A stretch of 64,000 bases of DNA from Bradyrhizobium sp. 138 (lineage in GTDB: Bacteria; Pseudomonadota; Alphaproteobacteria; Rhizobiales; Xanthobacteraceae), in assembly GCF_023074075.1 (NCBI RefSeq), contig NZ_JADPKT010000033.1:186001-250000 (forward strand), read 5' to 3'. The position numbers were made by a program, and so were the translations under genes. Positions 9,355-18,334 of the stretch are shown here, piece after piece. The notes below the pieces were generated by a model. The model searched no databases. It was not told where the DNA came from and was given only the letters and a program-made list of their open reading frames with translations. Every line of letters begins with the position of its first letter. The first letter of the stretch is position 1.

Positions 9355-10077
9355 ATGGCTGAGACCGGGCTGACAAATCCAGGCCAATCGCCTGCGCAGC
9401 TTGACGGCTGGCGCGGCATCGCCACCGACTGGGCGTCCGATCAGCGCGCCTTCAAGAACGTGTCCTGGGGCAAGGCCATGATGTGGATCTTCCTCCTCAG
9501 CGACACCTTCATCTTTAGCTGCTTCCTGCTCTCCTACATGACGGCGCGCATGTCGACGACCGTACCCTGGCCCAATCCCAGCGAGGTCTTCGCTCTCAAC
9601 ATCGCCGGCAACCACATCCCGCTGATCCTGATTGCCATCATGACGTTTGTCCTGATCAGCAGCAGCGGCACGATGGCGATGGCCGTCAATTTCGGCTACC
9701 GCCGCGATCGATTCAGAACTGCCGCCTTGATGCTGGTCACGGCAGCCTTCGGCGCGACCTTCGTCGGAATGCAGGCCTTCGAATGGACCAAGCTGATCAT
9801 GGAGGGCGTCCGGCCCTGGGGCAATCCGTGGGGTGCCCCGCAGTTTGGCGCAAGCTTCTTCATGATCACCGGCTTCCACGGCACACATGTGACGATCGGT
9901 GTGATCTTCCTGATCGCCATTGCGCGGAAGGTCCTTCGCGGCGACTTCGACGTCGAGAGGCGCGGCTTCTTCACAAGCCGCAAGGGGTACTACGAGATCG
10001 TCGAGATCACGGGCCTGTACTGGCACTTCGTCGATCTCGTGTGGGTGTTCATCTTTGCGTTCTTCTATCTTTGGTGA
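9355..10077 (+). CDS. coxP: Cytochrome c oxidase subunit III, CoxP-like
   Basis: A 240-aa subunit III with five or more membrane segments. The conserved features are MWIFLLSDTFIFSCFL, GASFFMITGFHGTHVTIGV and the C-terminal YWHFVDLVWVFIF, which is close to the canonical subunit III ending. The ATG at 9355 follows GGGAGGCGAG at a good distance and is preferred over an in-frame start inside coxO. The subunit stabilises the catalytic core and lipid environment of the oxidase. A small subunit IV-type gene follows 9 nt downstream. Confidence 0.9.
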   Translation: MAETGLTNPGQSPAQLDGWRGIATDWASDQRAFKNVSWGKAMMWIFLLSDTFIFSCFLLSYMTARMSTTVPWPNPSEVFALNIAGNHIPLILIAIMTFVLISSSGTMAMAVNFGYRRDRFRTAALMLVTAAFGATFVGMQAFEWTKLIMEGVRPWGNPWGAPQFGASFFMITGFHGTHVTIGVIFLIAIARKVLRGDFDVERRGFFTSRKGYYEIVEITGLYWHFVDLVWVFIFAFFYLW

Positions 10078-10086
10078 GGTCGGCGC

Positions 10087-10479
10087 ATGACAAACGCGGC
10101 GGTACACATGGAAGGACAGCTCCACGCTCCGGTGCATGGCGCAGTCGCAACGGCAGCCGTTCACACCAAGGGTCAACAGCACCCGATCAAACTCTACCTC
10201 GTGGTCTGGGGCTGGTTGTTCGTCCTCAGCACGTGCTCCTACCTTGTCGACTACTTTGGCCTACATGGCTATCTGAGGTGGTCGCTGATCCTGCTGTTCA
10301 TGATCTTGAAGGCCGGCTTGATCGTCGCCGTGTTCATGCACATGGCCTGGGAGCGACTGGCCCTGGCCTATGCCATCCTGCTGCCGCCGATCGCGGTGCT
10401 GGTATTTGTGTCGATCATGGTGCTCGAATCCGAATACACGCACTTCCTTCGGGTGCTGTTCTTCGCAAGCCCCTCGTAG
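10087..10479 (+). CDS. Cytochrome c oxidase subunit IV family protein
   Basis: A 130-aa small membrane protein with a His-rich, hydrophilic N-terminus and three helices. The pattern HPIKLYLVVWGWLFVLS ... AGLIVAVFMHMAWER matches the prokaryotic subunit IV / CyoD-like family, whose hallmark is the VAxFMHM segment. It closes the five-gene oxidase operon and faces the convergent nadE gene, which ends 49 bp away. Confidence 0.85.
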   Translation: MTNAAVHMEGQLHAPVHGAVATAAVHTKGQQHPIKLYLVVWGWLFVLSTCSYLVDYFGLHGYLRWSLILLFMILKAGLIVAVFMHMAWERLALAYAILLPPIAVLVFVSIMVLESEYTHFLRVLFFASPS

Positions 10480-10528
10480 CAGCAATCGGAGCTCTCACCG
10501 TCAGGCCGCACAAGGCATCTTTGAAGAG

Positions 10529-12286
10529 TCACCCCTCAAAGGCGTCGATCGACGCCTTGCTGCCGGGCGAGACCAGCGTCTCGTCCACCGCCGGCATTGG
10601 CTCGCCCTTGTCGCGAAAACGGTTGGTGATGGGATAGCGGCGGTCGCGGCCGAAATTCCTGGGGGTCACCTTCACGCCGGGCGCGGCCTGGCGGCGCTTA
10701 TATTCGGCGACGTTGAGCAGATGGTCGATGCGGGTGACGAGCTCGCGATCGAAGCCGGCGGCAATGATCTGATCGAGCGACTGCTCGCGCTCGACAAGAC
10801 GCTCCAGGATGGCATCGAGCACGTCGTAAGGCGGCAGCGAGTCCTGATCACGCTGATCCTCGCGCAGCTCTGCGGTCGGCGGCCGCGTGATGATGTCGGG
10901 CGGAATGATTTCGCCCGCCGGCCCGAGCGCGCCCTCCGGCTTCCAACCGTTGCGCAAGCTCGCCAAGCGAAACACCTGCGTCTTGTAGATATCCTTGATC
11001 GGATTGAAGCCGCCGTTCATGTCGCCATAGAGCGTGGCATAGCCGACCGACATCTCGGATTTGTTGCCCGTCGTCACCACCATCAGGCCGGTCTTGTTGG
11101 AGATCGCCATCAGCAGCGTGCCGCGGGTTCGGGCCTGCAGGTTTTCCTCGGTGACATCAGGCGGCAGGTTCTTGAAGATGCCCGAGAGGATGGTCTCGAA
11201 CCCGTTCACGGCTTCCGCGATCGGCAGCACCTCGTAGCGGATGCCGAGATGGCCGGCGAGCTCGCCGGCGTCGGCAATCGAGTGTGCCGCCGTGTAGCGA
11301 TAAGGCAGCATCACGCCGTGTACCTGGTCGGCCCCGAGCGCATCGACCGCGATTGCCGCGCACAGCGCGGAATCGATGCCGCCGGAGATGCCGAGCAGCA
11401 CGCCGGGAAAACCGTTCTTGGCGACATAGTCGCGCAGACCCAGCACGCAAGCCGCGTAATCGGCCTTGTCGCCCTCGACCTGCTCCGCAATCGGCCCCGC
11501 GCAGCGCCAATCGTCGCCGTTGCGGGTGAAGCGCAGTGTGACGATGCTCTCTTCAAACGCCGGCAATTGCGCCGCCAGCGAGAGGTCACCGTTGAGTGCG
11601 AAGGAGGCACCGTCGAACACCAGCTCGTCCTGGCCGCCGACCTGGTTCAGATAGACCAGCGGCAGCCCGCTCCCGGTGACGCGCGCGACCGCGACCGACA
11701 GGCGCACGTCGTTCTTGTCGCGGGCGTAAGGCGAGCCGTTCGGCACGAGGATGATCTCGGCGCCGGTCTCGGCCAGCGTCTCGACCACGTTCTCGTAGTC
11801 CTCGGACTCCTCCAGCCAGATGTCCTCGCAGATCGGTACGCCCACGCGCACGCCGCGCACGGTGACTGGTCCCGCAGCGGGCCCGCGCTCAAAAAGCCGC
11901 TTCTCGTCGAACACGCCATAGTTCGGCAGATTGCACTTGAAGCGCAAGCTCGCGATGCGGCCGCCGTCGAGCAGCGCGCAGGCATTGTACAGCTTGCCCT
12001 CCTCGACCCAGGGGGTGCCGACCAGCATGGCCGGGCCGCCATCGGCAGTCTCACGCGCCAGCGCTTCGATCGCGGCGCGGCAGGCGGCCTGGAAGGCCGG
12101 CTTCTGCACCAGGTCTTCAGGCGGATAGCCGGCGATGAACAATTCCGGAAACAGCACGAGATCGGCGGCGTCGGCGGCAGCTTGCGCACGCGCCGAGCGT
12201 GCCTTGGCCGCGTTGCCCTCGACGTCGCCCATGGTCGGATTGAGCTGGGCGAGCGTGACCGCGAATGCGTTGAGACGTTCGGTCAT
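10529..12286 (-). CDS. nadE: Glutamine-dependent NAD+ synthetase
   Basis: A 585-aa two-domain enzyme that amidates deamido-NAD to NAD using glutamine and ATP. The N-terminal nitrilase-like glutaminase domain has its catalytic triad at about Glu48 (LFPELF), Lys117 (RFKCNLPNY) and Cys153 (PICEDIW). The C-terminal synthetase domain has the ATP-pyrophosphatase P-loop in GISGGIDSALCAA and the NAD-site segment GNKSEMSVGYATLYGDMNGG. The length is usual for the glutamine-dependent bacterial form. dgkA and aroG lie upstream on the same strand. Confidence 0.97.
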   Translation of the reverse strand: MTERLNAFAVTLAQLNPTMGDVEGNAAKARSARAQAAADAADLVLFPELFIAGYPPEDLVQKPAFQAACRAAIEALARETADGGPAMLVGTPWVEEGKLYNACALLDGGRIASLRFKCNLPNYGVFDEKRLFERGPAAGPVTVRGVRVGVPICEDIWLEESEDYENVVETLAETGAEIILVPNGSPYARDKNDVRLSVAVARVTGSGLPLVYLNQVGGQDELVFDGASFALNGDLSLAAQLPAFEESIVTLRFTRNGDDWRCAGPIAEQVEGDKADYAACVLGLRDYVAKNGFPGVLLGISGGIDSALCAAIAVDALGADQVHGVMLPYRYTAAHSIADAGELAGHLGIRYEVLPIAEAVNGFETILSGIFKNLPPDVTEENLQARTRGTLLMAISNKTGLMVVTTGNKSEMSVGYATLYGDMNGGFNPIKDIYKTQVFRLASLRNGWKPEGALGPAGEIIPPDIITRPPTAELREDQRDQDSLPPYDVLDAILERLVEREQSLDQIIAAGFDRELVTRIDHLLNVAEYKRRQAAPGVKVTPRNFGRDRRYPITNRFRDKGEPMPAVDETLVSPGSKASIDAFEG

Positions 12287-12321
12287 GGCGCTCCGATCCC
12301 CAAGCTAGAGGAAAACCCAGG

Positions 12322-12675
12322 CTAGAGGAATCCCAGCCGTTCGATAATGGCGATGATCCAGAACGCGCCGGCCATCAACAGCGCCACACCGACCGCGGCC
12401 GAGCCCATGTCCTTGACCCGACCGATCTGCTTGTCGTGGTCCATGGTCAGCCGGTCGGCGAGCTTTTCGATCGCGGTGTTGAGCAGCTCGACCGTCAGCA
12501 CGAAAGCGACGGCACAGACCAGCTCGACCGCACGCATCGCGGTCGCGCCGATGAACCAGGCGAGCGGCACCGACAGCAGGAGCGCAAAGATCTCCTCGCG
12601 GACGGCCTGCTCCGACCGAAACGCAAAGGCCAGACCGTTGCGGGAATTGATCGTGGCCTTCCAGATCCGCAGCAA
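12322..12675 (-). CDS. dgkA: Diacylglycerol kinase
   Basis: A 117-aa inner-membrane kinase with three helices that recycles diacylglycerol to phosphatidic acid. Family residues are visible: the N-terminal amphipathic NSRNGLAFAFRSE, the conserved ELLNTAIEKLADR active-site helix and DMGSAAVG. The length agrees with the DgkA family. It starts 4 nt after the aroG stop and is followed 35 nt later by nadE, suggesting one transcription unit. Confidence 0.95.
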   Translation of the reverse strand: MLRIWKATINSRNGLAFAFRSEQAVREEIFALLLSVPLAWFIGATAMRAVELVCAVAFVLTVELLNTAIEKLADRLTMDHDKQIGRVKDMGSAAVGVALLMAGAFWIIAIIERLGFL

Positions 12676-12679
12676 GATC

Positions 12680-14068
12680 TTAGAGCCCCGCTGCGGCCGG
12701 CATCGGCTGGGCCTTGCCGGCGCGCTCCTGCTTGAGGAGCTCCGCGACCAGGAAAGCCATGTCGATGGATTGCTCGGCGTTGAGGCGGGGATCGCAGACC
12801 GTGTGATAGCGGTCGTTGAGGTCCTCGTCCGTGATCGCGCGGGCGCCGCCGAGGCATTCAGTGACGTCCTGGCCGGTCATCTCCAGATGCACGCCGCCGG
12901 CATGGGTGCCTTCGGCGGCGTGGATCGCGAAGAACGACTTCACTTCGGACAGGATGCGGTCGAACGGCCGCGTCTTGTAGCCTGACGTCGAGGTGATGGT
13001 GTTGCCGTGCATGGGATCGCAGGACCAGACCACCACCCGGCCCTCGCGCTTCACGGCGCGGATCATGTTCGGCAGATGCTCGCCGACCTTGTCCGAGCCG
13101 AAGCGGCCGATCAGCGTCAGCCGGCCCGGCTCGTTGTCGGGGTTGAGCACGTCGATCAGCTTCAGCAATTCGTCCGGCTTGAGCGACGGGCCGCACTTCA
13201 GCCCGATCGGATTCTTGATGCCGCGGAAATATTCGATATGGCCGTGATCGAGTTGGCGGGTACGGTCGCCGATCCAGATCATGTGGCCCGAGGTCGCGTA
13301 CCAGTCGCCGGTGGTGGAATCGACCCGGGTCATGGCCTGCTCGTAGCCGAGCAGCAGCGCCTCGTGGCTGGTGTAGAAATCGGTGGCGCGCAGCTCGGGA
13401 TGGGCCTCGAGATCGAGGCCGCAGGCGCGCATGAAGTTGAGCGCGTCCGAGATGCGGTCGGCCAATTCCTTGTAGCGGCGGGACTGCGGCGAATCCTTCA
13501 GGAAGCCGAGCATCCATTGATGCACGCTGCCGAGATTGGCGTAGCCGCCGGTGGCAAACGCACGCAGCAGGTTCAGCGTCGCGGCCGACTGGCGATAGGC
13601 CATCAGCTGGCGCTGCGGATCGGGCACGCGCGCTTCCTTGGTGAAGGCGATGTCGTTGACGATGTCGCCGCGATAGCTCGGCAGCTCGACGCCATCAATC
13701 TTCTCGGTCGGCGATGACCGCGGCTTTGCGAACTGGCCGGCGACGCGGCCGACCTTCACCACCGGGACGGCGCCGGCATAGGTCAACACCACCGCCATCT
13801 GCAGCAGCACGCGGAAGAAATCGCGGATGTTGTTGGCACCGTGCTCGGCAAAGCTCTCGGCGCAGTCGCCGCCCTGGAGCAGGAAGGCTTCGCCCGCCGC
13901 AACCCGCGCCAGCGCTTTCTTCAGATTGCGCGCCTCGCCCGCGAACACCAGCGGCGGAAAGGTCGCAAGCTGCGCCTCGACGTCGGCCAGGGCCTTGGCG
14001 TCGGGATAATCGGGCACCTGTAGCACCGGCTTGCTGCGCCAGGACTCGGGCGTCCACCGCTCGGACAT
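12680..14068 (-). CDS. aroG: 3-deoxy-7-phosphoheptulonate synthase, class II
   Basis: A 462-aa class II (plant/mycobacterial type) DAHP synthase that condenses phosphoenolpyruvate and erythrose 4-phosphate, the first step of the shikimate pathway. Visible family segments are [47 protein letters not shown] and [18 protein letters not shown], which include metal- and PEP-binding residues. The ATG at 14068 has an upstream GGAGAG site and begins [11 protein letters not shown], typical for the family; a start at 14098 would add ten atypical residues. It is probably the first gene of aroG-dgkA-nadE. Confidence 0.95.
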   Translation of the reverse strand: MSERWTPESWRSKPVLQVPDYPDAKALADVEAQLATFPPLVFAGEARNLKKALARVAAGEAFLLQGGDCAESFAEHGANNIRDFFRVLLQMAVVLTYAGAVPVVKVGRVAGQFAKPRSSPTEKIDGVELPSYRGDIVNDIAFTKEARVPDPQRQLMAYRQSAATLNLLRAFATGGYANLGSVHQWMLGFLKDSPQSRRYKELADRISDALNFMRACGLDLEAHPELRATDFYTSHEALLLGYEQAMTRVDSTTGDWYATSGHMIWIGDRTRQLDHGHIEYFRGIKNPIGLKCGPSLKPDELLKLIDVLNPDNEPGRLTLIGRFGSDKVGEHLPNMIRAVKREGRVVVWSCDPMHGNTITSTSGYKTRPFDRILSEVKSFFAIHAAEGTHAGGVHLEMTGQDVTECLGGARAITDEDLNDRYHTVCDPRLNAEQSIDMAFLVAELLKQERAGKAQPMPAAAGL

Positions 14069-14247
14069 CGCAATCTCTCCGTGAAGCAAAAAGCACAACC
14101 TGATCTAGGGGTTGCGAGGGCCGCCTTATACACAGGCTCGCTCCGCCCCGCCAGTTGTAAATCCGTTTCGCATCGCAAACCCTTGCGAGAAAAGCCAAAT
14201 TCGCATTTGCTGGGCAGGCGAGGAAACTGGCAGGATACCTTGCGCCC

Positions 14248-15144
14248 ATGGACGCGGCACTGGACGACGTTTTCATCGACGAGATCAGCTTCCCGGCGAC
14301 CGACGGGTATGCGCTGACCGGCACCCTGTTCCTGCCGCGCGGCACCAAGCGCCATGCGGTCCTGATCAACTCCGCCACCGCCGTCCCGCGCAAAATCTAC
14401 CGCGGCTTTGCCTCCTATCTCGCCCATCGCGGCTGTGCAGTCCTGACCTACGACTATCGCGGCATCGGCGATAGCAGGCTGCCGGCGATGGTCGGCTACA
14501 ACCAGCCGAAATCGCTGGTCGGCTTCAAGGCCTCGATGTCGGACTGGGCCGCGCTCGACGTCACTGCCGCAGTGCGCTGGATGCGCGAGCGGTATCATGG
14601 GCTGGAGCTAGCCTATATCGGCCATTCCTTCGGCGGCCAGGCGCTGGGGCTGATCGCGAACAACACGGAGATCTCGCGCGCCGCGCTCGTGGCCTCGCAG
14701 GCCGCGACCTGGCGGCTGATGACCTCGCCGGAAAAATACCGCGTCTTCGCCTTCATGAATTTTGTCGGCGTGCCGCTGGTCCACGCCCTCGGCTACGCAC
14801 CCGGCTGGGCCGGCATCGGCGAGGATCTGCCCAAGGGCGTCTTCCTGCAATGGGCCGAGTGGGTCTCGAACCCCCGCTATCTCTTCGATTCAAAGCTGCC
14901 GGCGTTGGATAATTTCGCGAAATACAAGGGCGAGCTGCGGGCGCTGTGCTTCTCCGACGATCCCTGGGCGACGCGGCCCGCGGTCGAGCTGCTGACCAGC
15001 GGCTTCACTGCGATCAAGCCGGAGGTGCTGACGGTCAAGCCGTCCGACGTCGGCGCCAAGGGAATAGGCCATTTCGGCTTCTTCCGCCCCGATCGTCGGG
15101 ACACGCTGTGGCGTGGCGTGGCGGAGTGGATTCAGGGGGAATGA
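14248..15144 (+). CDS. Alpha/beta hydrolase
   Basis: A 298-aa hydrolase with no signal peptide. The oxyanion strand is followed by YDYRGIGDSR, and the nucleophile elbow GHSFGGQ places Ser at about residue 127. The acid and His of the triad are probably in CFSDDPWAT and GIGHFGFFRP. The overall form resembles the serine aminopeptidase-type / YheT-like predicted hydrolases common in rhizobia. The substrate is unknown. It stands alone, divergent from aroG. Confidence 0.85.
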   Translation: MDAALDDVFIDEISFPATDGYALTGTLFLPRGTKRHAVLINSATAVPRKIYRGFASYLAHRGCAVLTYDYRGIGDSRLPAMVGYNQPKSLVGFKASMSDWAALDVTAAVRWMRERYHGLELAYIGHSFGGQALGLIANNTEISRAALVASQAATWRLMTSPEKYRVFAFMNFVGVPLVHALGYAPGWAGIGEDLPKGVFLQWAEWVSNPRYLFDSKLPALDNFAKYKGELRALCFSDDPWATRPAVELLTSGFTAIKPEVLTVKPSDVGAKGIGHFGFFRPDRRDTLWRGVAEWIQGE

Positions 15145-15782
15145 GACACACCTTCGCGTCCTCGCGGCTTTTCTCGCCCGAGCTTTGCTTCATCGCCTTG
15201 CCCTCTTTGAAAGAGGGCGCAGGGAAGGCCGGGAGCCGGTTGGCTCCCATGGACCGCCATGCCAAGAGCAGACTGCGTGTGCTTCTGCATAGCGGAGAAC
15301 AGGGCAACCGGAGACATCCCGGCCTTCCCTGCGCAGTGGCTTTACGGCTTATGTCGTGCTCTCCCCGGGGAGCGTTGCACTATTGCCCCCGTCGCCTTGC
15401 AGATGAATGATGCGTGGGCCCGGTTGGGCCGCCGCATCACCGCTGAGACTTGACGCACAGACCCCGGGCGTCAGGACCACACGATTTGCCGTACGCCGAC
15501 ACACCGGTCGTGTGCGCGATGCGTTTTGCTCACAGTTGCCTGCCCTGCAAAACCCTTCGCGCCGATGCCATCAGCGTCCACCGCCGCCCGACCCGCGTTC
15601 GTGACGATCGCGATACGCCCCTCTTCCTTGGGCCGGGTTGCCGCGATACATACGCCCTTTCCGAATTTCGGTAAAGTGGAATATTTTCTCGGCCGCGCGT
15701 TGACCTACTGGTCGCGTGTTTTGCCTCGACGGGCAACACAAGGCCTTGTACCCCAGATCAGTGCCGGCCCGGACGACTTGAA
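15145..15782 (+). repeat. Probable dispersed Bradyrhizobium-type intergenic repeat
   Basis: This 638-bp stretch carries no credible gene, but its overlapping frames read in a way I recognise from many Bradyrhizobium intergenic regions. Examples are peptides such as SGEQGNRRHPGLPCA (15290 onwards), then RVRDDRDTPLF and a late EYFLGRALTYWSR. Such frames are often annotated as tiny hypothetical proteins. The DNA includes gaaagagggcgcagggaagg and ccccggggag. Extent and copy number cannot be determined from one window. The identification rests on memory of similar sequences. Confidence 0.6.
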
Positions 15783-16046
15783 TTAACGGATGACCGTCGT
15801 CAGCGACGAGTAGCGCCTGTTCGACTTAGCTTCACCCGGCGCGAACTGCGCAAACGCGTCGCTGACGCGCACCGCCGGCGGCGTGTTGCTCGCGAAGCGG
15901 AATTCCTTGGGCCGCGGCGCATAGTAGCTGGCGCGGTAATAGTTGTCGTCGAAGCGTACCTCGCCGACCCCGAACAATGCGTCGCAGACGAACAGGAGCG
16001 CATAGACTCCCACCACCGCAGCGACGACCTCCTTGAGAACAGACAT
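15783..16046 (-). CDS. Small signal-anchored protein
   Basis: An 87-aa protein beginning MSVLKEVVAAVVGVYALLFVCDALFG, a single N-terminal helix likely to act as an uncleaved anchor. It is followed by a tyrosine-rich periplasmic tail (DDNYYRASYYAPRP). The ATG at 16046 puts the helix at the N-terminus and is preferred over one at 16091. It lies just downstream of the yqhA terminator on the same strand. I do not recognise a named family, though similar proteins seem common in Bradyrhizobium. Confidence 0.7.
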   Translation of the reverse strand: MSVLKEVVAAVVGVYALLFVCDALFGVGEVRFDDNYYRASYYAPRPKEFRFASNTPPAVRVSDAFAQFAPGEAKSNRRYSSLTTVIR

Positions 16047-16178
16047 TGTGATGCCCCAGCCTTTTGCAGGCAGGATGCACGCCGGTTCCAAAGTCCCGGT
16101 TTAACGGCCCGCACTTCTTGTCCGCAGGGTTTGCCGCCACTGAACGGATTGCGGACAATTTTATCGATCTCGAAAAGA

Positions 16179-16210
16179 GAGCCCGCCTGACCGGACGATC
16201 AGGCGGGCTC
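16179..16210 (-). terminator. Rho-independent-type terminator after yqhA
   Basis: A perfect 12-bp stem (gagcccgcctga / tcaggcgggctc) with an 8-nt loop. Read on the minus strand, the stem is followed by TCTTTTC. It lies 40 bp beyond the yqhA stop and probably ends the TerB/TerC/YqhA transcript. Confidence 0.75.
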
Positions 16211-16250
16211 GAGGCTTGGCCGCTCGGGAGATCTCAGACGGCCAGGTTCG

Positions 16251-16829
16251 TCAACCGTGGCCGGCCTCCTTGCGGTGGCCGCCGTCGCTGAGGCGGTCGA
16301 CCCAGGCGATGCCGATCGCGGAGACGATGAAGGTGATGTGGATCAGCACCTGCCACATCACACCGGTCTCGGTGAAATTGCTGCGCGTCGTGCCGAGATT
16401 GCCGGCCTCGATGAAGGTCCTGAGCAGCGAGATCGAGGAAATGCCGATGATCGCCATCGCAAGCTTGATCTTGAGCACGCTGGCATTGACGTGGCTGAGC
16501 CATTCCGGCTCGTCGGGATGGCCGGTCAGGTTCAGCCGGGAGACGAAGGTCTCGTAGCCGCCGACGATCACCATGATCAGAAGGTTCGAGATCATGACGA
16601 CGTCGATCAGCCCGAGCACGACCAGCATGATCTGCTGCTCGCTGGCGTCGAACGAGTGCGCAACCAGGTGCCAGAGCTCTTTCAGGAACAGCAGCACATA
16701 GACGGCCTGCGCGACGATCAGGCCGACATAGAGCGGCACTTGCAGCCAGCGCGAGCCGAAGATGAGCTGGGCGAACAGGCCGAGCCGCGGCACGGCCTGC
16801 GCCGAAGGTGCTATGGGTTCGGACGTCAT
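16251..16829 (-). CDS. yqhA: YqhA/UPF0114 family membrane protein
   Basis: A 192-aa protein with about four helices. The early GSRWLQVPLYVGLI and the central VDVVMISNLLIMVIVGGYETFVSRL-like segment are characteristic of the TIGR00645/UPF0114 family (E. coli YqhA). The later segment HVNASVLKIKLAMAIIGISSI also fits. The function of YqhA is not established. It is the last gene of a four-gene minus-strand cluster with TerC, a small two-helix protein and TerB, 33 bp after terC. Confidence 0.85.
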   Translation of the reverse strand: MTSEPIAPSAQAVPRLGLFAQLIFGSRWLQVPLYVGLIVAQAVYVLLFLKELWHLVAHSFDASEQQIMLVVLGLIDVVMISNLLIMVIVGGYETFVSRLNLTGHPDEPEWLSHVNASVLKIKLAMAIIGISSISLLRTFIEAGNLGTTRSNFTETGVMWQVLIHITFIVSAIGIAWVDRLSDGGHRKEAGHG

Positions 16830-16862
16830 GAATCACTCCGGATTGCGGAAAGAGTTGTCGCG

Positions 16863-17498
16863 TCAGAGACTCGCGACGACGGGGGCGAGTTCCAGCGAGC
16901 CCCGATAGATCATCTCGAACGCGACGTAAATGATGATGGCGAGACCGACATAGGCGATCCAGCGCTGCTTCTGGAGCACGCGGCCCAGCAGATCGGCGGC
17001 GACGCCCATCATCGCGACCGACAGCAACAGGCCGAAGGCGAGGATGTAGGGATGCTCGCGCGCGGCGCCCGCGACCGCGAGCACGTTGTCGAGCGACATC
17101 GAGACGTCGGCGGCGACGATCTGGACGGCGGCCTGGCCAAATGTCTTTGTCTGCACGGGCGCAGCATCCGCGCCGCCATGGCTGAACGCGAGATGCCTCG
17201 CATGCGCCGACTGTTCGCGCAGCTCCCGCCACATCTTCCAGCACACCCAGAGCAGCAGCACGCCGCCAGCGAGCAGCAGGCCGATCACCTGCAGGAGCTG
17301 GGTCGCGACGCCCGCGAAGACGATGCGGAGCGCAGTGGCGGCGGCGATGCCGACGATGATGGCGCGGCGACGCTGCTCGGCCGGCAAGCCCGCCGCGGCG
17401 AGGCCGATAACGACTGCGTTGTCGCCGGCGAGCACGAGATCGATCAGGATGACCTGAAACAGCGCGGTCAGCGCATCGGAGGTGATGAATTCAGTCAT
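16863..17498 (-). CDS. TerC family integral membrane protein (YjbE type)
   Basis: A 211-aa membrane protein with about six helices. The paired acidic motifs of the TerC family are present as LVLAGDNAVVIGLAA in the first half and DVSMSLDNVLAVAGAA in the second. These motifs are thought to coordinate metal ions, and TerC proteins are associated with metal efflux at membranes (manganese in YceF/MeeF-type members) and with tellurite resistance. The gene is 6 nt downstream of a small membrane protein gene and part of the TerB cluster, consistent with a stress-related membrane module. Confidence 0.9.
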   Translation of the reverse strand: MTEFITSDALTALFQVILIDLVLAGDNAVVIGLAAAGLPAEQRRRAIIVGIAAATALRIVFAGVATQLLQVIGLLLAGGVLLLWVCWKMWRELREQSAHARHLAFSHGGADAAPVQTKTFGQAAVQIVAADVSMSLDNVLAVAGAAREHPYILAFGLLLSVAMMGVAADLLGRVLQKQRWIAYVGLAIIIYVAFEMIYRGSLELAPVVASL

Positions 17499-17504
17499 GA
17501 GGGA

Positions 17505-17858
17505 TCATTTTTTCGATGCAGACGGATCGAGCCAATGCGGCTTCTTCCGCTCGACCCAGTCCAGGACCTTCGAACGTGAGGAGCGCAGTGCAGGCACGTC
17601 CTCGGCAAGCAGCGCGAGGCCGAGCGGCAGCATCCAGACGCCGAGAATCGGCAGGAAGGAAAGCACGCCGCCGACAATGAGGAGAGCGCCCGAGGGAATT
17701 CTGACCCAGCGGCTCGACGGTTTGAGCAGATAGGTGATGGTGTCACCCATCCGCGGCGGCAGCCGATCGACGAGCCTTTCGAGGCGCGGGTCACCGCCCG
17801 CCATTTCGCTGGCGGGACCTGCGGCCTCGTTCGTACGCTCGTTCGATGCTGCGCTCAT
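17505..17858 (-). CDS. Small two-helix membrane protein (PGPGW-like)
   Basis: A 117-aa protein with a hydrophilic N-terminus (about 45 residues) and a hydrophobic hairpin IPSGALLIVGGVLSFLPILGVWMLPLGLALLAEDVP. The tail is basic. The hairpin resembles the PGPGW-type putative transmembrane family, but this is a resemblance only. It starts 2 nt after the TerB stop and ends 6 nt before terC, so it is certainly co-transcribed. Confidence 0.7.
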   Translation of the reverse strand: MSAASNERTNEAAGPASEMAGGDPRLERLVDRLPPRMGDTITYLLKPSSRWVRIPSGALLIVGGVLSFLPILGVWMLPLGLALLAEDVPALRSSRSKVLDWVERKKPHWLDPSASKK

Positions 17859-17860
17859 GC

Positions 17861-18334
17861 TTACTCCTCTGTGGCCATCTGCCGTTCGGTGTGCCTCTTG
17901 GCCGACGTGACAGGCTTCGCGCGCGGCAGCACCAGCGTCAGCAAGCGCAACAACTTGATCGCCTGCACTTCATGGGGATGAACGTCCTCATCCGCCGCAG
18001 CAACGCGCTCCGACAGCTCCATCAGATGGGACGAGAGCGGCAAGTTCGAAACCGGCCGCAGCGTGTCGATCACGACATTGGCAAAATCCGGTTCCTCGAG
18101 CCGTTCGGCGAGTTCATCGAACATGGCATAGAGCCGTTCATCCGGAATATGCGGCGCCAGCTTGCGATCCCTGATGAAACGAATCACCTCGTCGCGCTCG
18201 ACCGCCGAAACGCGCCGGTCGGCAACTGCAACCAGCGCGCCCACGATCACCAGCGCGGCCGCAGCCTGCTCGTTCAGGCTGGACGGTTCCGTGATTTCGA
18301 TCTCGATCGCATTTGAGGATTTGACGGCAGACAT
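17861..18334 (-). CDS. TerB-like (tellurite resistance B) domain protein
   Basis: A 157-aa helical cytoplasmic protein. The core AAAALVIVGALVAVADRRVSAVERDEVIRFI, with a second acidic repeat VAAADEDVHPHEVQAIKLL, matches the TerB fold, in which two helical repeats carry Asp/Glu clusters that bind a metal. The ATG at 18334 has GGGAG upstream and is preferred over the much longer 264-codon frame, whose N-terminal part has atypical composition. It heads the TerB / small protein / TerC / YqhA cluster. Confidence 0.8.
   Translation of the reverse strand: MSAVKSSNAIEIEITEPSSLNEQAAAALVIVGALVAVADRRVSAVERDEVIRFIRDRKLAPHIPDERLYAMFDELAERLEEPDFANVVIDTLRPVSNLPLSSHLMELSERVAAADEDVHPHEVQAIKLLRLLTLVLPRAKPVTSAKRHTERQMATEE

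Noticed and set aside
10370..12325. A 651-codon plus-strand frame
   Set aside because: It is the antisense shadow of nadE, which has intact catalytic residues.
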